Part shown: positions 1 through 5,633 of the stretch, piece by piece
Position numbering within the stretch: the stretch's first letter is position 1
How the letters are laid out: each line of letters begins with the position of its first letter
Assembly (NCBI GenBank): GCA_003647825.1
Contig: QMNP01000122.1
Location: forward strand, 1-5,633
DNA length: 5,633 nt
Reading direction: 5' to 3'
DNA from: Candidatus Cloacimonadota bacterium
GTDB taxonomy: Bacteria; Cloacimonadota; Cloacimonadia; Cloacimonadales; TCS61
Position numbers and translations under genes: made by a program
Notes under the pieces: generated by a model
What the model saw: only the letters and a program-made list of their open reading frames with translations
The model's database searches: none
What the model was told of the DNA's origin: nothing

Positions 1-2
1 CC

Positions 3-290
3 AATAGAGCAGAATTCATTAGAAATGAAGAATTTTACAATGGAAAATCAGTTTTTCCAAAGCAGATCGTGGAAGTAAGTGAACCAGTTATCTTCCGAGA
101 TATTCGACTTGTAAGTGTAACGATTAATCCATTTCAATATGATCCTGATTCTCACGAATTGAAAGTCTATCACGATATAAGGGTAACTATTAATACAGAC
201 ACATCTAACCAGGGCATTAATCCCAAACTATCATCTCGAAAGTTATCTCGCTCATTTGAACCTTTGTACAAAGCGGTAATAGAAAATTAT
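3..290 (+). other. C25 propeptide, C-terminal part
   Basis: This is the end of an N-terminal prodomain, which in gingipains acts as a folding aid and inhibitor and is removed on maturation. The visible pattern is GKSVFPKQIVEVSEP, then RDIRLVSVTINPFQYDP, then LKVYHDIRVTI, with alternating beta strands as in the C25 propeptide family. The signal peptide and the first part of the prodomain must lie before the window. A basic stretch (SSRKLSRSF, about 234-260) between prodomain and catalytic domain could hold a processing site, but this is inference. Confidence 0.75.
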
Positions 291-3200
291 GATGAAATTG
301 TAAGGAATACTGACGACATTTATCAGGACCCATGCTACCTCTTAATTTATAGAGATGACAATACAGCCCAAACGTATTTGGAATATATTGAAGATTGGAA
401 GGTAAGAAAAGGTTTCGAATTTCACCTTGTGAGTTCTGCAGAAACTGGTACAAGCACAGGTAGCATTAAAAATTACATTCAAAATGCTTACGATACCTGG
501 GAAAACCCTCCCGAGTTTGTTGCTATTGCCGGGGATGTGTCAGGAACTTATGGATTACCTACTTTTTTTGAAAATTTCTCTGGTTATGGAGGAGAAGGAG
601 ATCATCCTTATTCGCAGTTGGAAGGAAATGATATTTTAGCCGATGTAATAATCGGGCGATTATCATTTGAAACTATAACTCACTTACAAATCATCGTATC
701 AAAAATATTGAATTATGAGCGGGAACCCTATTTAGGGAATACAGATTGGTATGAACAGGCTGTTATGGCAGGAGACCCAAGTTCTTCCGGACCATCATGT
801 GTATTTACCAAACAAGCGATAAAAGAAATGATGGAATATTATGTTCCCGATTTTGAATTTTCCGAAGCATATTCCGGCGGATATTCATCTACAATGACAA
901 GTGCCTTAAATGCAGGTGTATCTTATCTTAATTATCGCGGCTATATTGGAATGAGTGGCTTTGATAACTCCAGCATCAATGGTTTGAATAATGGCTTTAT
1001 GCTACCGTTTGCTGTTTTTATGACCTGTGATACCGGTTCTTTTGCATCATATTCTCCAAGCCGAAGTGAAACTTTTCTTCGAGCCGGCAATTCAGCAACA
1101 TCACTCAAAGGAGCCATTGCAGCTATTGGTACAGCGACTTCGGGAACCCATACTATGTTCAATAACTGTACCGATGCCGGAACGTATTACGGTGTTTTTG
1201 CAGATAAAATATATAATCCTGGAGGAGCTCTGCTTAGAGGGAAACTGCATCTTTTTAACAGCTTTCCAGGAGATCCCAGTTCACGCGTTTCGATTTTCTC
1301 TCATTGGAATACACTAATGGGCGATCCTAGCATTGAGCTTTGGACTGGAGTTCCACAACCAATGGATATAACTTATGATGCAAGTATAAATCTGGGTGCG
1401 AATTTTTTGCAGGTTTCCGTGCTTGATGATGGCGGCGATCCGATTGAAAATGCCTGGGTTACAGCATATATGGAAAACGAAGACTTCGTTCAGCGGGGCT
1501 ATACCAACGAGCAAGGTTTAGTATATTTGCCTATGGAAGATGCAGTTTTAGGTACAGTTGATCTTACTATTACTCATCACAATAACATACCGCATTTAGG
1601 TTCTTTTGAGGTGATCTCAGAACCATTATTCATCAGTGAAAGCGGAATTGTGATCGACGATGATAACAATGGATATTCCAATGGGAATGATGATGATTTA
1701 GTTAATCCCGGAGAAAATATTGAATTACAGGTTGGCTTGAAAAATTATGGAAGTCAAACGGCTAACAATGTTTCTGCTACAATTTCTTCACAAGTTTCAT
1801 TTATTACGATAGACGATAATACAGAAGATTATGGGAATATAGATTCTGGCAGCACAAATTACTGTGCTGATTCTTATAAATTTTCTGTAGATGAAAATGT
1901 GCTTGGCGGGGAAGTAATACAGCTTGATCTTGATATCCTGGATTCCAGTGGAAATCAATGGGATGATCATATTTTTATACCAATTGCAGCTGCAAATTTA
2001 GATGTTTCAGATTACACAATAATAGATGCAAATGGTATGTTAAATCCCGGTGATACAGTTGAACTTGTTGTTTCGCTATTTAATTCTGGATCTGCTGAAT
2101 CTACCAGCTTGCAAGGTGAACTTAGCAGCGAAAACGAATATATAACGCTTATCGACAGTATTGCTGACTTCGTAGATATCCTGCCAGGACAAAGCGGTGA
2201 CAATGATGCCAGCAGGTTTGAATTATCCGCCGACTCACACTGTATAAATGGATCTCAAATAGAATTTAATCTGGAACTTTCAAATGGAAGTGGATTTTAT
2301 CAAACAATTACGTTCTTAATAGATGTGGGAATCGTTACAGTTTTAGATCCGTTGGGGCCGGATAGTTATGGCTATTATGCCTACGATAGTAACGATGAAA
2401 CCTATGATCTGCATCCCATGTTCAACTGGTTGGAAATTGATCCAAGCTACGGTGGTTCTGGTACATCGATTCCTCTTTATGATAGTGGTGATACTGGCGC
2501 TGTTGACGATGTTGCAATGCCGTTTACTTTCAATTTCTATGGTGTGAATTACGATATGATCTCAGTTTGTTCCAATGGATGGATTGCTCCTGGAGGATCA
2601 GAACAGGCTTCATTTATGAATTCCCAAATCCCCGCTCCACAGGGACCTTCGCCAATGATAGCACCTTTCTGGGATGATTTGGTAACAACCGGTGGTTCTG
2701 TACTTTATTACTATGATCTCGCTGAGCATGCCTTCATAATTGAATGGTCACGAGTGCACACAGATTTTGCAAATTCAGAAGAAACTTTCCAGGTAATTAT
2801 CTATGATCCGGCTGTTTACCCTACACCGTCAGGTGATGCTGAAATAGTATTCCAATATTTAAATGTTACTAACAGCAGCTCAGGGAATTATGGTGGATAT
2901 CCAATGCAGCATGGTCAGTATGCCACAGTAGGGCTAGAAGACCATACAGGAGCGAGAGGTCTTGAATTCACATACAACAACACTTATCCAACTGCTGCAG
3001 CAACCTTGCAAAACAATCTGGCGATCAAGTTTACTACGATGGGGGGTGGTGCTCAATCTCCACCAATACTGGATTTGAGTCAAAATAGTTTTAATTTCAT
3101 GCTGCAACCTGGAACCTCTGGTTCTCAATACTTAGAGATCTCAAATATTGGTGAAGCTAACCTGATCTATAGTTTATCTAAAAGTTACGTAGGATATTCA

Positions 3201-5216
3201 GATGATCCTGGCAGGGGACATGGCGGTCCCGATGATTTTGGTTATGAGTGGTTCGACAGTAATGAACCGGATGGACCAGATTATAACTGGCGCGACATTT
3301 CAGAAGTAGGGACAGAAGTTACTTTCAGCAGTAACAATACAGGAACAGATCTTATACCAATAGGATTCAATTTCTATTATTATGGAACGTATTATCCGAA
3401 TTTCCGTATAAATCCAAATGGCTGGATTGGTTTTGGAGAAGATAATTCTACTGCGAATAATTTAAGTCTTCCGCATCCTTATGCACCAAATCCAGCGATT
3501 ATGCCCTTCTGGGACGATCTTGATCCAATAAGCGGCGGAAACGTTTTCTATTATAGTACCACAGATAGTTTAGTTGTCTGGTATGATGATGTTGTACACA
3601 CTGCCGGGAACTATACAGGTACTTATGATTTCCAATTGATCTTATATCCCAACGGAGATATTGTCTTCCAATACAGAGAGATGACAGGCGATATCGACTC
3701 AGCTACGATAGGAATGCAGGATAATGATGCAAACGATGCTTTGCAGATAGTTTACAATGGAACTTTTGTAGAAAATGAATTCTGTGTTATCTTCAGGAAG
3801 ATAGTTGACTGGATGCAGATAGATCCTACCTACGGCTATATTGAACAAGGTGAATCTGCTGAAATTGAAATTTTTGTTGATGCTACGGAATTAATACCAG
3901 ATCAATTTTCGTGTGATATTATATTGGTTACAAATGATCCTGATGCTTCTTCCGTAACTATCCCGATTAATTTAACGATAGCCGGATCATTTCCAGTTTT
4001 AGATATTTCTACAGACTGCATCGATTTTGGTAACGTGGTTGTAGGTGAACAAGTTACGGACACTCTGGTAGTATCTAATATCGGAAATGAGATCTTGAAT
4101 ATAACAGATATTGATATCTCAGAAAGTGAATTCTCGATTAATATGACGAATTTCTCTATAGAACCGGGAAATTATGAAGAACTGTATATCACTTTTTCTC
4201 CATTGTTAACAACTCCTTATTTTGCTACAATGACGATTTTCAATAACGATCAGATGAATCCTGAGGCCGAAATTGATCTGATTGGAAATAATCAATTTCC
4301 AAACATAGATCTTTCTACTGAGAGTATCGATTTTGGTGGTGTTGTTCTTGGTGAGCAGGATACCGAAACATTAATTGTTTCAAATCTTGGTAGTTTAATA
4401 CTGCATGTATCAAATGTAGAACTAAATTCTGATGTCTTTTCTGCTGATCTGGATGAGTTCTTCGTAGAACCGGGGGAATCGCAAGAAATTAATATTGTTT
4501 ATACTCCAATTGATACAGAAGCTTCTATAGCAACAATGATTATCTACAATAACGATCCGGAAAATTCGCAGATAGAAGTTGAGCTATCGGGTGAACCTTT
4601 GTATCCTGAAATCGATCTTTCTTCGTCAGAAGTAGATTTTGGATCTGTTTATATAGGAGAAGATATTGTTGATAGTCTTACAATTATTAATACAGGTACA
4701 GCCGAACTTAATATTACGGAAATTAATTTGAGTTCAGATGTGTTTTTCGTTTCTGTAGAAGAATTAATTATCAATCCGGGTGAGTCTGAACAATTGTATA
4801 TTACATTTGTTCCAGACAGCGTTGGAACAGAAACCGACACTCTGGTCATGAATCACAATGATCCTTTGAATCTAACTTCAGAGATTATTCTCACGGGATC
4901 GGGTGAACAACCTGTTAACGCAAATGATATTCTGCCGATCGTTACTGAAGTCTATCAAAATTACCCCAATCCCTTTAATCCTGTGACAACTATAAGATAT
5001 TCACTAGTTGAAGAAGCAAAGGTTTCTATTATTATTTTTAATGTAAAAGGTGAAAAGGTAAGGACTTTAGTAAACGAATATCAGGAACCGCAATTTTATC
5101 AGACTATCTGGAATGGAACAGACGCAAACAATAAAAAAGTTGCCAGCGGGGTTTATTTCTATAAATTCTTAGCAGGTAAGCATTTGGAAATAAAAAAAAT
5201 GCTATTAATAAAATAA
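3..5216 (+). CDS. Gingipain-like C25 family secreted multi-domain protein (5' end outside the window)
   Basis: The frame is open to the left edge, so this is a 5'-truncated gene. The GTG at 69 is not the real start, because the 22 codons before it (from 3) read as propeptide sequence. Residues below count from the codon at 3. Residues 1 to about 95 match the C25 propeptide style (SEPVIFRDIRLVSVTINPF). Residues 111-451 are the C25 domain, with AGDVSGTYGLP, ADVIIGRLS, NYRGYIGMSGF, MTCDTGSF (Cys342) and the closing GDPSIELW. Residues 454-539 are Ig-like. Residues about 540-776 are two NPGE/NPGD sandwiches. Residues 783-1013 and 1074-1266 are FWDDL modules. A BACON-like module is split between 1022-1061 and 1267-1327. 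Three ASH-like repeats span 1330-1635, and a NYPNPFNP sorting-type tail spans 1648-1737. The protein is probably exported by Sec and then a type IX-like system. The expected catalytic His is Tyr314, so protease activity is uncertain. Gene 2 follows after 15 bases. Confidence 0.93.
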   Translation, partial: NRAEFIRNEEFYNGKSVFPKQIVEVSEPVIFRDIRLVSVTINPFQYDPDSHELKVYHDIRVTINTDTSNQGINPKLSSRKLSRSFEPLYKAVIENYDEIVRNTDDIYQDPCYLLIYRDDNTAQTYLEYIEDWKVRKGFEFHLVSSAETGTSTGSIKNYIQNAYDTWENPPEFVAIAGDVSGTYGLPTFFENFSGYGGEGDHPYSQLEGNDILADVIIGRLSFETITHLQIIVSKILNYEREPYLGNTDWYEQAVMAGDPSSSGPSCVFTKQAIKEMMEYYVPDFEFSEAYSGGYSSTMTSALNAGVSYLNYRGYIGMSGFDNSSINGLNNGFMLPFAVFMTCDTGSFASYSPSRSETFLRAGNSATSLKGAIAAIGTATSGTHTMFNNCTDAGTYYGVFADKIYNPGGALLRGKLHLFNSFPGDPSSRVSIFSHWNTLMGDPSIELWTGVPQPMDITYDASINLGANFLQVSVLDDGGDPIENAWVTAYMENEDFVQRGYTNEQGLVYLPMEDAVLGTVDLTITHHNNIPHLGSFEVISEPLFISESGIVIDDDNNGYSNGNDDDLVNPGENIELQVGLKNYGSQTANNVSATISSQVSFITIDDNTEDYGNIDSGSTNYCADSYKFSVDENVLGGEVIQLDLDILDSSGNQWDDHIFIPIAAANLDVSDYTIIDANGMLNPGDTVELVVSLFNSGSAESTSLQGELSSENEYITLIDSIADFVDILPGQSGDNDASRFELSADSHCINGSQIEFNLELSNGSGFYQTITFLIDVGIVTVLDPLGPDSYGYYAYDSNDETYDLHPMFNWLEIDPSYGGSGTSIPLYDSGDTGAVDDVAMPFTFNFYGVNYDMISVCSNGWIAPGGSEQASFMNSQIPAPQGPSPMIAPFWDDLVTTGGSVLYYYDLAEHAFIIEWSRVHTDFANSEETFQVIIYDPAVYPTPSGDAEIVFQYLNVTNSSSGNYGGYPMQHGQYATVGLEDHTGARGLEFTYNNTYPTAAATLQNNLAIKFTTMGGGAQSPPILDLSQNSFNFMLQPGTSGSQYLEISNIGEANLIYSLSKSYVGYSDDPGRGHGGPDDFGYEWFDSNEPDGPDYNWRDISEVGTEVTFSSNNTGTDLIPIGFNFYYYGTYYPNFRINPNGWIGFGEDNSTANNLSLPHPYAPNPAIMPFWDDLDPISGGNVFYYSTTDSLVVWYDDVVHTAGNYTGTYDFQLILYPNGDIVFQYREMTGDIDSATIGMQDNDANDALQIVYNGTFVENEFCVIFRKIVDWMQIDPTYGYIEQGESAEIEIFVDATELIPDQFSCDIILVTNDPDASSVTIPINLTIAGSFPVLDISTDCIDFGNVVVGEQVTDTLVVSNIGNEILNITDIDISESEFSINMTNFSIEPGNYEELYITFSPLLTTPYFATMTIFNNDQMNPEAEIDLIGNNQFPNIDLSTESIDFGGVVLGEQDTETLIVSNLGSLILHVSNVELNSDVFSADLDEFFVEPGESQEINIVYTPIDTEASIATMIIYNNDPENSQIEVELSGEPLYPEIDLSSSEVDFGSVYIGEDIVDSLTIINTGTAELNITEINLSSDVFFVSVEELIINPGESEQLYITFVPDSVGTETDTLVMNHNDPLNLTSEIILTGSGEQPVNANDILPIVTEVYQNYPNPFNPVTTIRYSLVEEAKVSIIIFNVKGEKVRTLVNEYQEPQFYQTIWNGTDANNKKVASGVYFYKFLAGKHLEIKKMLLIK
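333..1355 (+). other. Peptidase C25 (gingipain) catalytic-type domain
   Basis: In known gingipains this domain cleaves after Arg or Lys, using a Cys-His pair. The fold landmarks are visible: a starting strand YLLIYRDD followed by a helix with W-K-V-R-K-G, FVAIAGDVSG, the HPYSQLEGND loop, ADVIIGRLS, the NYRG motif, the LPFAVFMTCDTGSF strand with the Cys codon at 1026-1028, GAIAAIGTATSGTH, and GDPS near the end. About 340 residues is a normal size for the domain. The family motif N-Y-x-G-H-G reads N-Y-R-G-Y-I-G here (930-950), so the usual His is absent. Family assignment is firm; activity and specificity are unknown. Confidence 0.88.
1362..1619 (+). other. Ig-like module following the C25 domain
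   Basis: About 86 residues with a beta-sandwich pattern: hydrophobic alternation in FLQVSVLDDGGDPIENAWVT, then GYTNEQGLVYLPM, then VDLTITHHN. The 'x-T-N-E-x-G-x-V' turn is typical of bacterial Ig-like or carboxypeptidase-regulatory-like modules. A small Ig-like domain directly after the catalytic domain is the usual gingipain arrangement. The exact family is not certain. Confidence 0.6.
1620..2330 (+). repeat. Two tandem NPGE/NPGD beta-sandwich modules (CARDB-like)
   Basis: There are two diverged copies, about 1620-1994 and 1998-2330. Each has an acidic lead-in, then N-P-G-[ED]-x-[IV]-E-L-x-V-x-L-x-N-x-G-S, the signature of CARDB/DUF11-like adhesive Ig modules. The first has LVNPGENIELQVGLKNYGS and the second MLNPGDTVELVVSLFNSGS. 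The first copy also has a very acidic Asp/Asn/Gly loop before the motif (about 1656-1697). The likely role is a spacer or adhesive stalk outside the cell. Confidence 0.65.
2349..3041 (+). repeat. FWDDL beta-rich module, copy 1 (nidogen-like style)
   Basis: About 231 residues. It opens with GPDSYGYYAYDSND and continues with PFTFNFYGVNY, SNGWI, MIAPFWDDL (FWDDL codons 2667-2681), GDAEIVFQY and TVGLEDHTG. The same landmarks recur in the same order in 3222-3800, so it is an internal duplication. The pattern resembles the nidogen-like extracellular beta module common in large secreted proteins of FCB bacteria. The function is probably adhesive or structural, and the family name is tentative. Confidence 0.6.
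3066..3983 (+). other. BACON-like sandwich, apparently split by FWDDL copy 2
   Basis: The first part (3066-3185) carries L-x-L-S and YLEISNIGEANLIYSLSK, the 'strand, S-N-x-G-x-x-x-L-x-Y' opening of BACON-like sandwiches. The second part (3801-3983) carries DWMQIDPTYGYIEQGES, then a VDATEL strand and ILVTNDPD..SVTIPINLTI, the usual closing half (W-[ML]-x-[IV]-x-P-x-x-G-x-[IV]-x-x-G-[EQ]-[ST]). Neither half makes a complete domain alone, and together they make about 100 residues. The reading as one interrupted domain is inference. Confidence 0.5.
3222..3800 (+). repeat. FWDDL beta-rich module, copy 2, shorter
   Basis: About 193 residues, matching copy 1 landmark by landmark: GPDDFGYEWFDSNEP, PIGFNFYYYGTYY, NPNGWIGFG, IMPFWDDL (FWDDL codons 3507-3521), GDIVFQY and ATIGMQDND. 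It is about 38 residues shorter than copy 1, the main loss being in the loop around the VIIYDP segment. The copies are clearly diverged at DNA level, so the duplication is old. It lies between two halves of what looks like a single BACON-like sandwich. Confidence 0.6.
3990..4907 (+). repeat. Three tandem 102-residue ASH/HYDIN-like Ig repeats
   Basis: The copies begin at 3990, 4296 and 4602 with FPVLDIS, FPNIDLS and YPEIDLS, giving a period of exactly 306 bases (102 residues). Each then reads [IV]-D-F-G-x-V-x-x-G-E, a strand x-[TS]-L-x-[IV]-x-N-x-G, E-P-G or N-P-G about two thirds through, F-x-P or Y-T-P, and a closing N-x-[ND]-D strand ending in L-x-G. This is the 'choice-of-anchor'/ASPM-SPD2-HYDIN type of Ig fold common in bacterial surface proteins, and probably forms a stalk. 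Confidence 0.8.
4944..5213 (+). other. C-terminal NPFNP sorting-type domain (type IX secretion style, FlgD-Ig-like)
   Basis: The last 90 residues carry the landmarks of the C-terminal tail seen on secreted proteins of FCB bacteria: VYQNYPNPFNPVTTIRYSL, VSIIIFNVKGEKVRTLVN, TIWNGTDANNKKVASGVYFYKF and a closing KKMLLIK. In Bacteroidota comparable tails direct passage through the type IX machinery and are then cut or anchored. In other FCB lineages the tail is common but its machinery is less studied. The tail is complete and the stop codon follows it directly. Confidence 0.85.
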
Positions 5217-5218
5217 AT

Positions 5219-5224
5219 GGAAGG
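5219..5224 (+). promoter_or_regulatory. Ribosome binding site for the second gene
   Basis: GGAAGG lies 7 bases before the ATG at 5232. It decides the start. An in-frame ATG at 5217, directly after the stop codon of the first gene, would add MEGTQ and has no purine-rich site before it. The ATG at 5232 gives a standard MKK signal peptide start. Confidence 0.75.
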
Positions 5225-5231
5225 TACACAA

Positions 5232-5633
5232 ATGAAGAAGATTTTTGTAATAATGATTTTAGTTCTAACCCTGTCTCAAGTTTTTGCCCAAATCCAATGG
5301 TCAGAAAAAGTTACAATTCGACAAGGGGTGAACATTGAGTGGTCAAGAGCAGCTGCCCCAATGGAAGACGGCAGTGTAATTTATGTTTGGTCTGATACCA
5401 GATTTGGTGATCGTGATCTCTGGGCACAGAAAGTTGATGCGGCAGGAAATATGGTATGGGGTGACGAAGCAGTTCTGGTAAACGGCATGATAAACAGACA
5501 GGAAGATCCTGTTGTTATAAATGTAGGTGACGGCGGCGTTGTAATAGCCTGGGTAGATTTTCGAAATGAAGATGCTGGTGATATCTATGCGCAGAAATTA
5601 GATAGTAGTGGTAACATTTTGTGGGATGCTTCC
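5232..5633 (+). CDS. Secreted protein with propeller-type W-x-D-x-R repeats (3' end outside the window)
   Basis: 134 codons are visible and open to the right edge, so the gene is 3'-truncated. The start has a good binding site and a signal peptide: MKK, a hydrophobic run (IFVIMILVLTL), then a likely cleavage after VFA at residue 19. The mature part has two copies of a repeat of about 54-55 residues. The first has VWSDTRFGDRD, AQKVDAAGN and W76; the second has AWVDFRNEDAGD, AQKLDSSGN and W131. Between them lies RQEDPVV. Such blades are frequent in large exported proteins of Cloacimonadota-like bacteria and suggest a beta-propeller, but I know no assigned function. It sits 15 bases after the C25 gene in the same direction, so the two are probably co-transcribed. 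A sorting tail, if present, lies beyond the window. Confidence 0.85.
   Translation, partial: MKKIFVIMILVLTLSQVFAQIQWSEKVTIRQGVNIEWSRAAAPMEDGSVIYVWSDTRFGDRDLWAQKVDAAGNMVWGDEAVLVNGMINRQEDPVVINVGDGGVVIAWVDFRNEDAGDIYAQKLDSSGNILWDAS

Noticed and set aside
69..71. GTG as the start codon of the large gene
   Set aside because: The frame stays open to the left edge and the codons from 3 to 68 encode typical propeptide sequence. There is no signal peptide after the GTG and no clear binding site before it.
25..78. Short reading frame starting with ATG at 25 (MKNF...)
   Set aside because: It stops after 17 codons and lies out of frame inside the propeptide coding region.
941..1162. Minus-strand reading frame opposite the C25 active site, and similar ones at 217-453, 1314-1514, 2012-2203, 2934-3128 and 4649-4849
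   Set aside because: All are short, lie opposite strongly conserved coding sequence and show no domain or convincing start site.
1027..1317. 96-codon + strand reading frame inside the C25 region
   Set aside because: It overlaps the well-supported C25 domain in another frame and its translation has no recognisable domain.
5217..5219. ATG directly after the stop codon as the start of the second gene
   Set aside because: It is in frame but lacks a ribosome binding site. The ATG at 5232 has GGAAGG 7 bases upstream and gives a standard signal peptide.
5214..5231. Terminator or promoter between the two genes
   Set aside because: The gap is only 15 bases, with no inverted repeat or T-run and no room for -35/-10 boxes. 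A promoter inside the end of the first gene cannot be judged from the sequence.

Overview
The window looks like part of a low-GC bacterial chromosome carrying large secreted, multi-domain proteins. Both genes are on the + strand and appear to belong to one transcription unit. The first is a very large gingipain-like (peptidase family C25) surface or secreted protein. It enters from the left edge and ends at 5216, with 1737 residues visible. The second starts 15 bases later at 5232 and runs off the right edge.

Layout: 3 to about 290 is the tail of a C25 propeptide. 333-1355 is the C25 catalytic-type domain, and 1362-1619 a small Ig-like module. 1620-2330 holds two 'NPGE/NPGD' beta-sandwich modules. 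2349-3041 and 3222-3800 are two copies of a FWDDL-containing beta-rich module. 3066-3185 plus 3801-3983 look like two halves of one BACON-like sandwich with the second FWDDL module lying inside it. 3990-4907 is three ASH/HYDIN-like repeats of exactly 102 residues each, and 4944-5213 is a 'NYPNPFNP' C-terminal sorting-type domain. Gene 2 has a clear signal peptide and at least two W-x-D-x-R / AQK / G-N-x-x-W repeats of beta-propeller type.

Organism: the AT-rich sequence, the C25 protein with many Ig-like modules and the NPFNP-to-KKMLLIK tail fit the FCB superphylum. Candidatus Cloacimonadota is my best guess; Marinimicrobia, KSB1-type and Ignavibacteria-like lineages are alternatives. This is inferred from protein style, with no database search.

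How the genes may work together: both products should cross the inner membrane, and the first probably leaves the cell through a type IX-like route. The most notable point is that the C25 domain keeps its nucleophilic cysteine (MTCDTGSF) but has Tyr where the catalytic His of the gingipain N-Y-x-G-H-G motif is expected. It is therefore either a non-canonical protease or a pseudoenzyme serving as a surface or adhesion protein. I see no RNA gene, CRISPR array, mobile element, terminator or promoter. Apart from the 15-base gap, the window is entirely coding.
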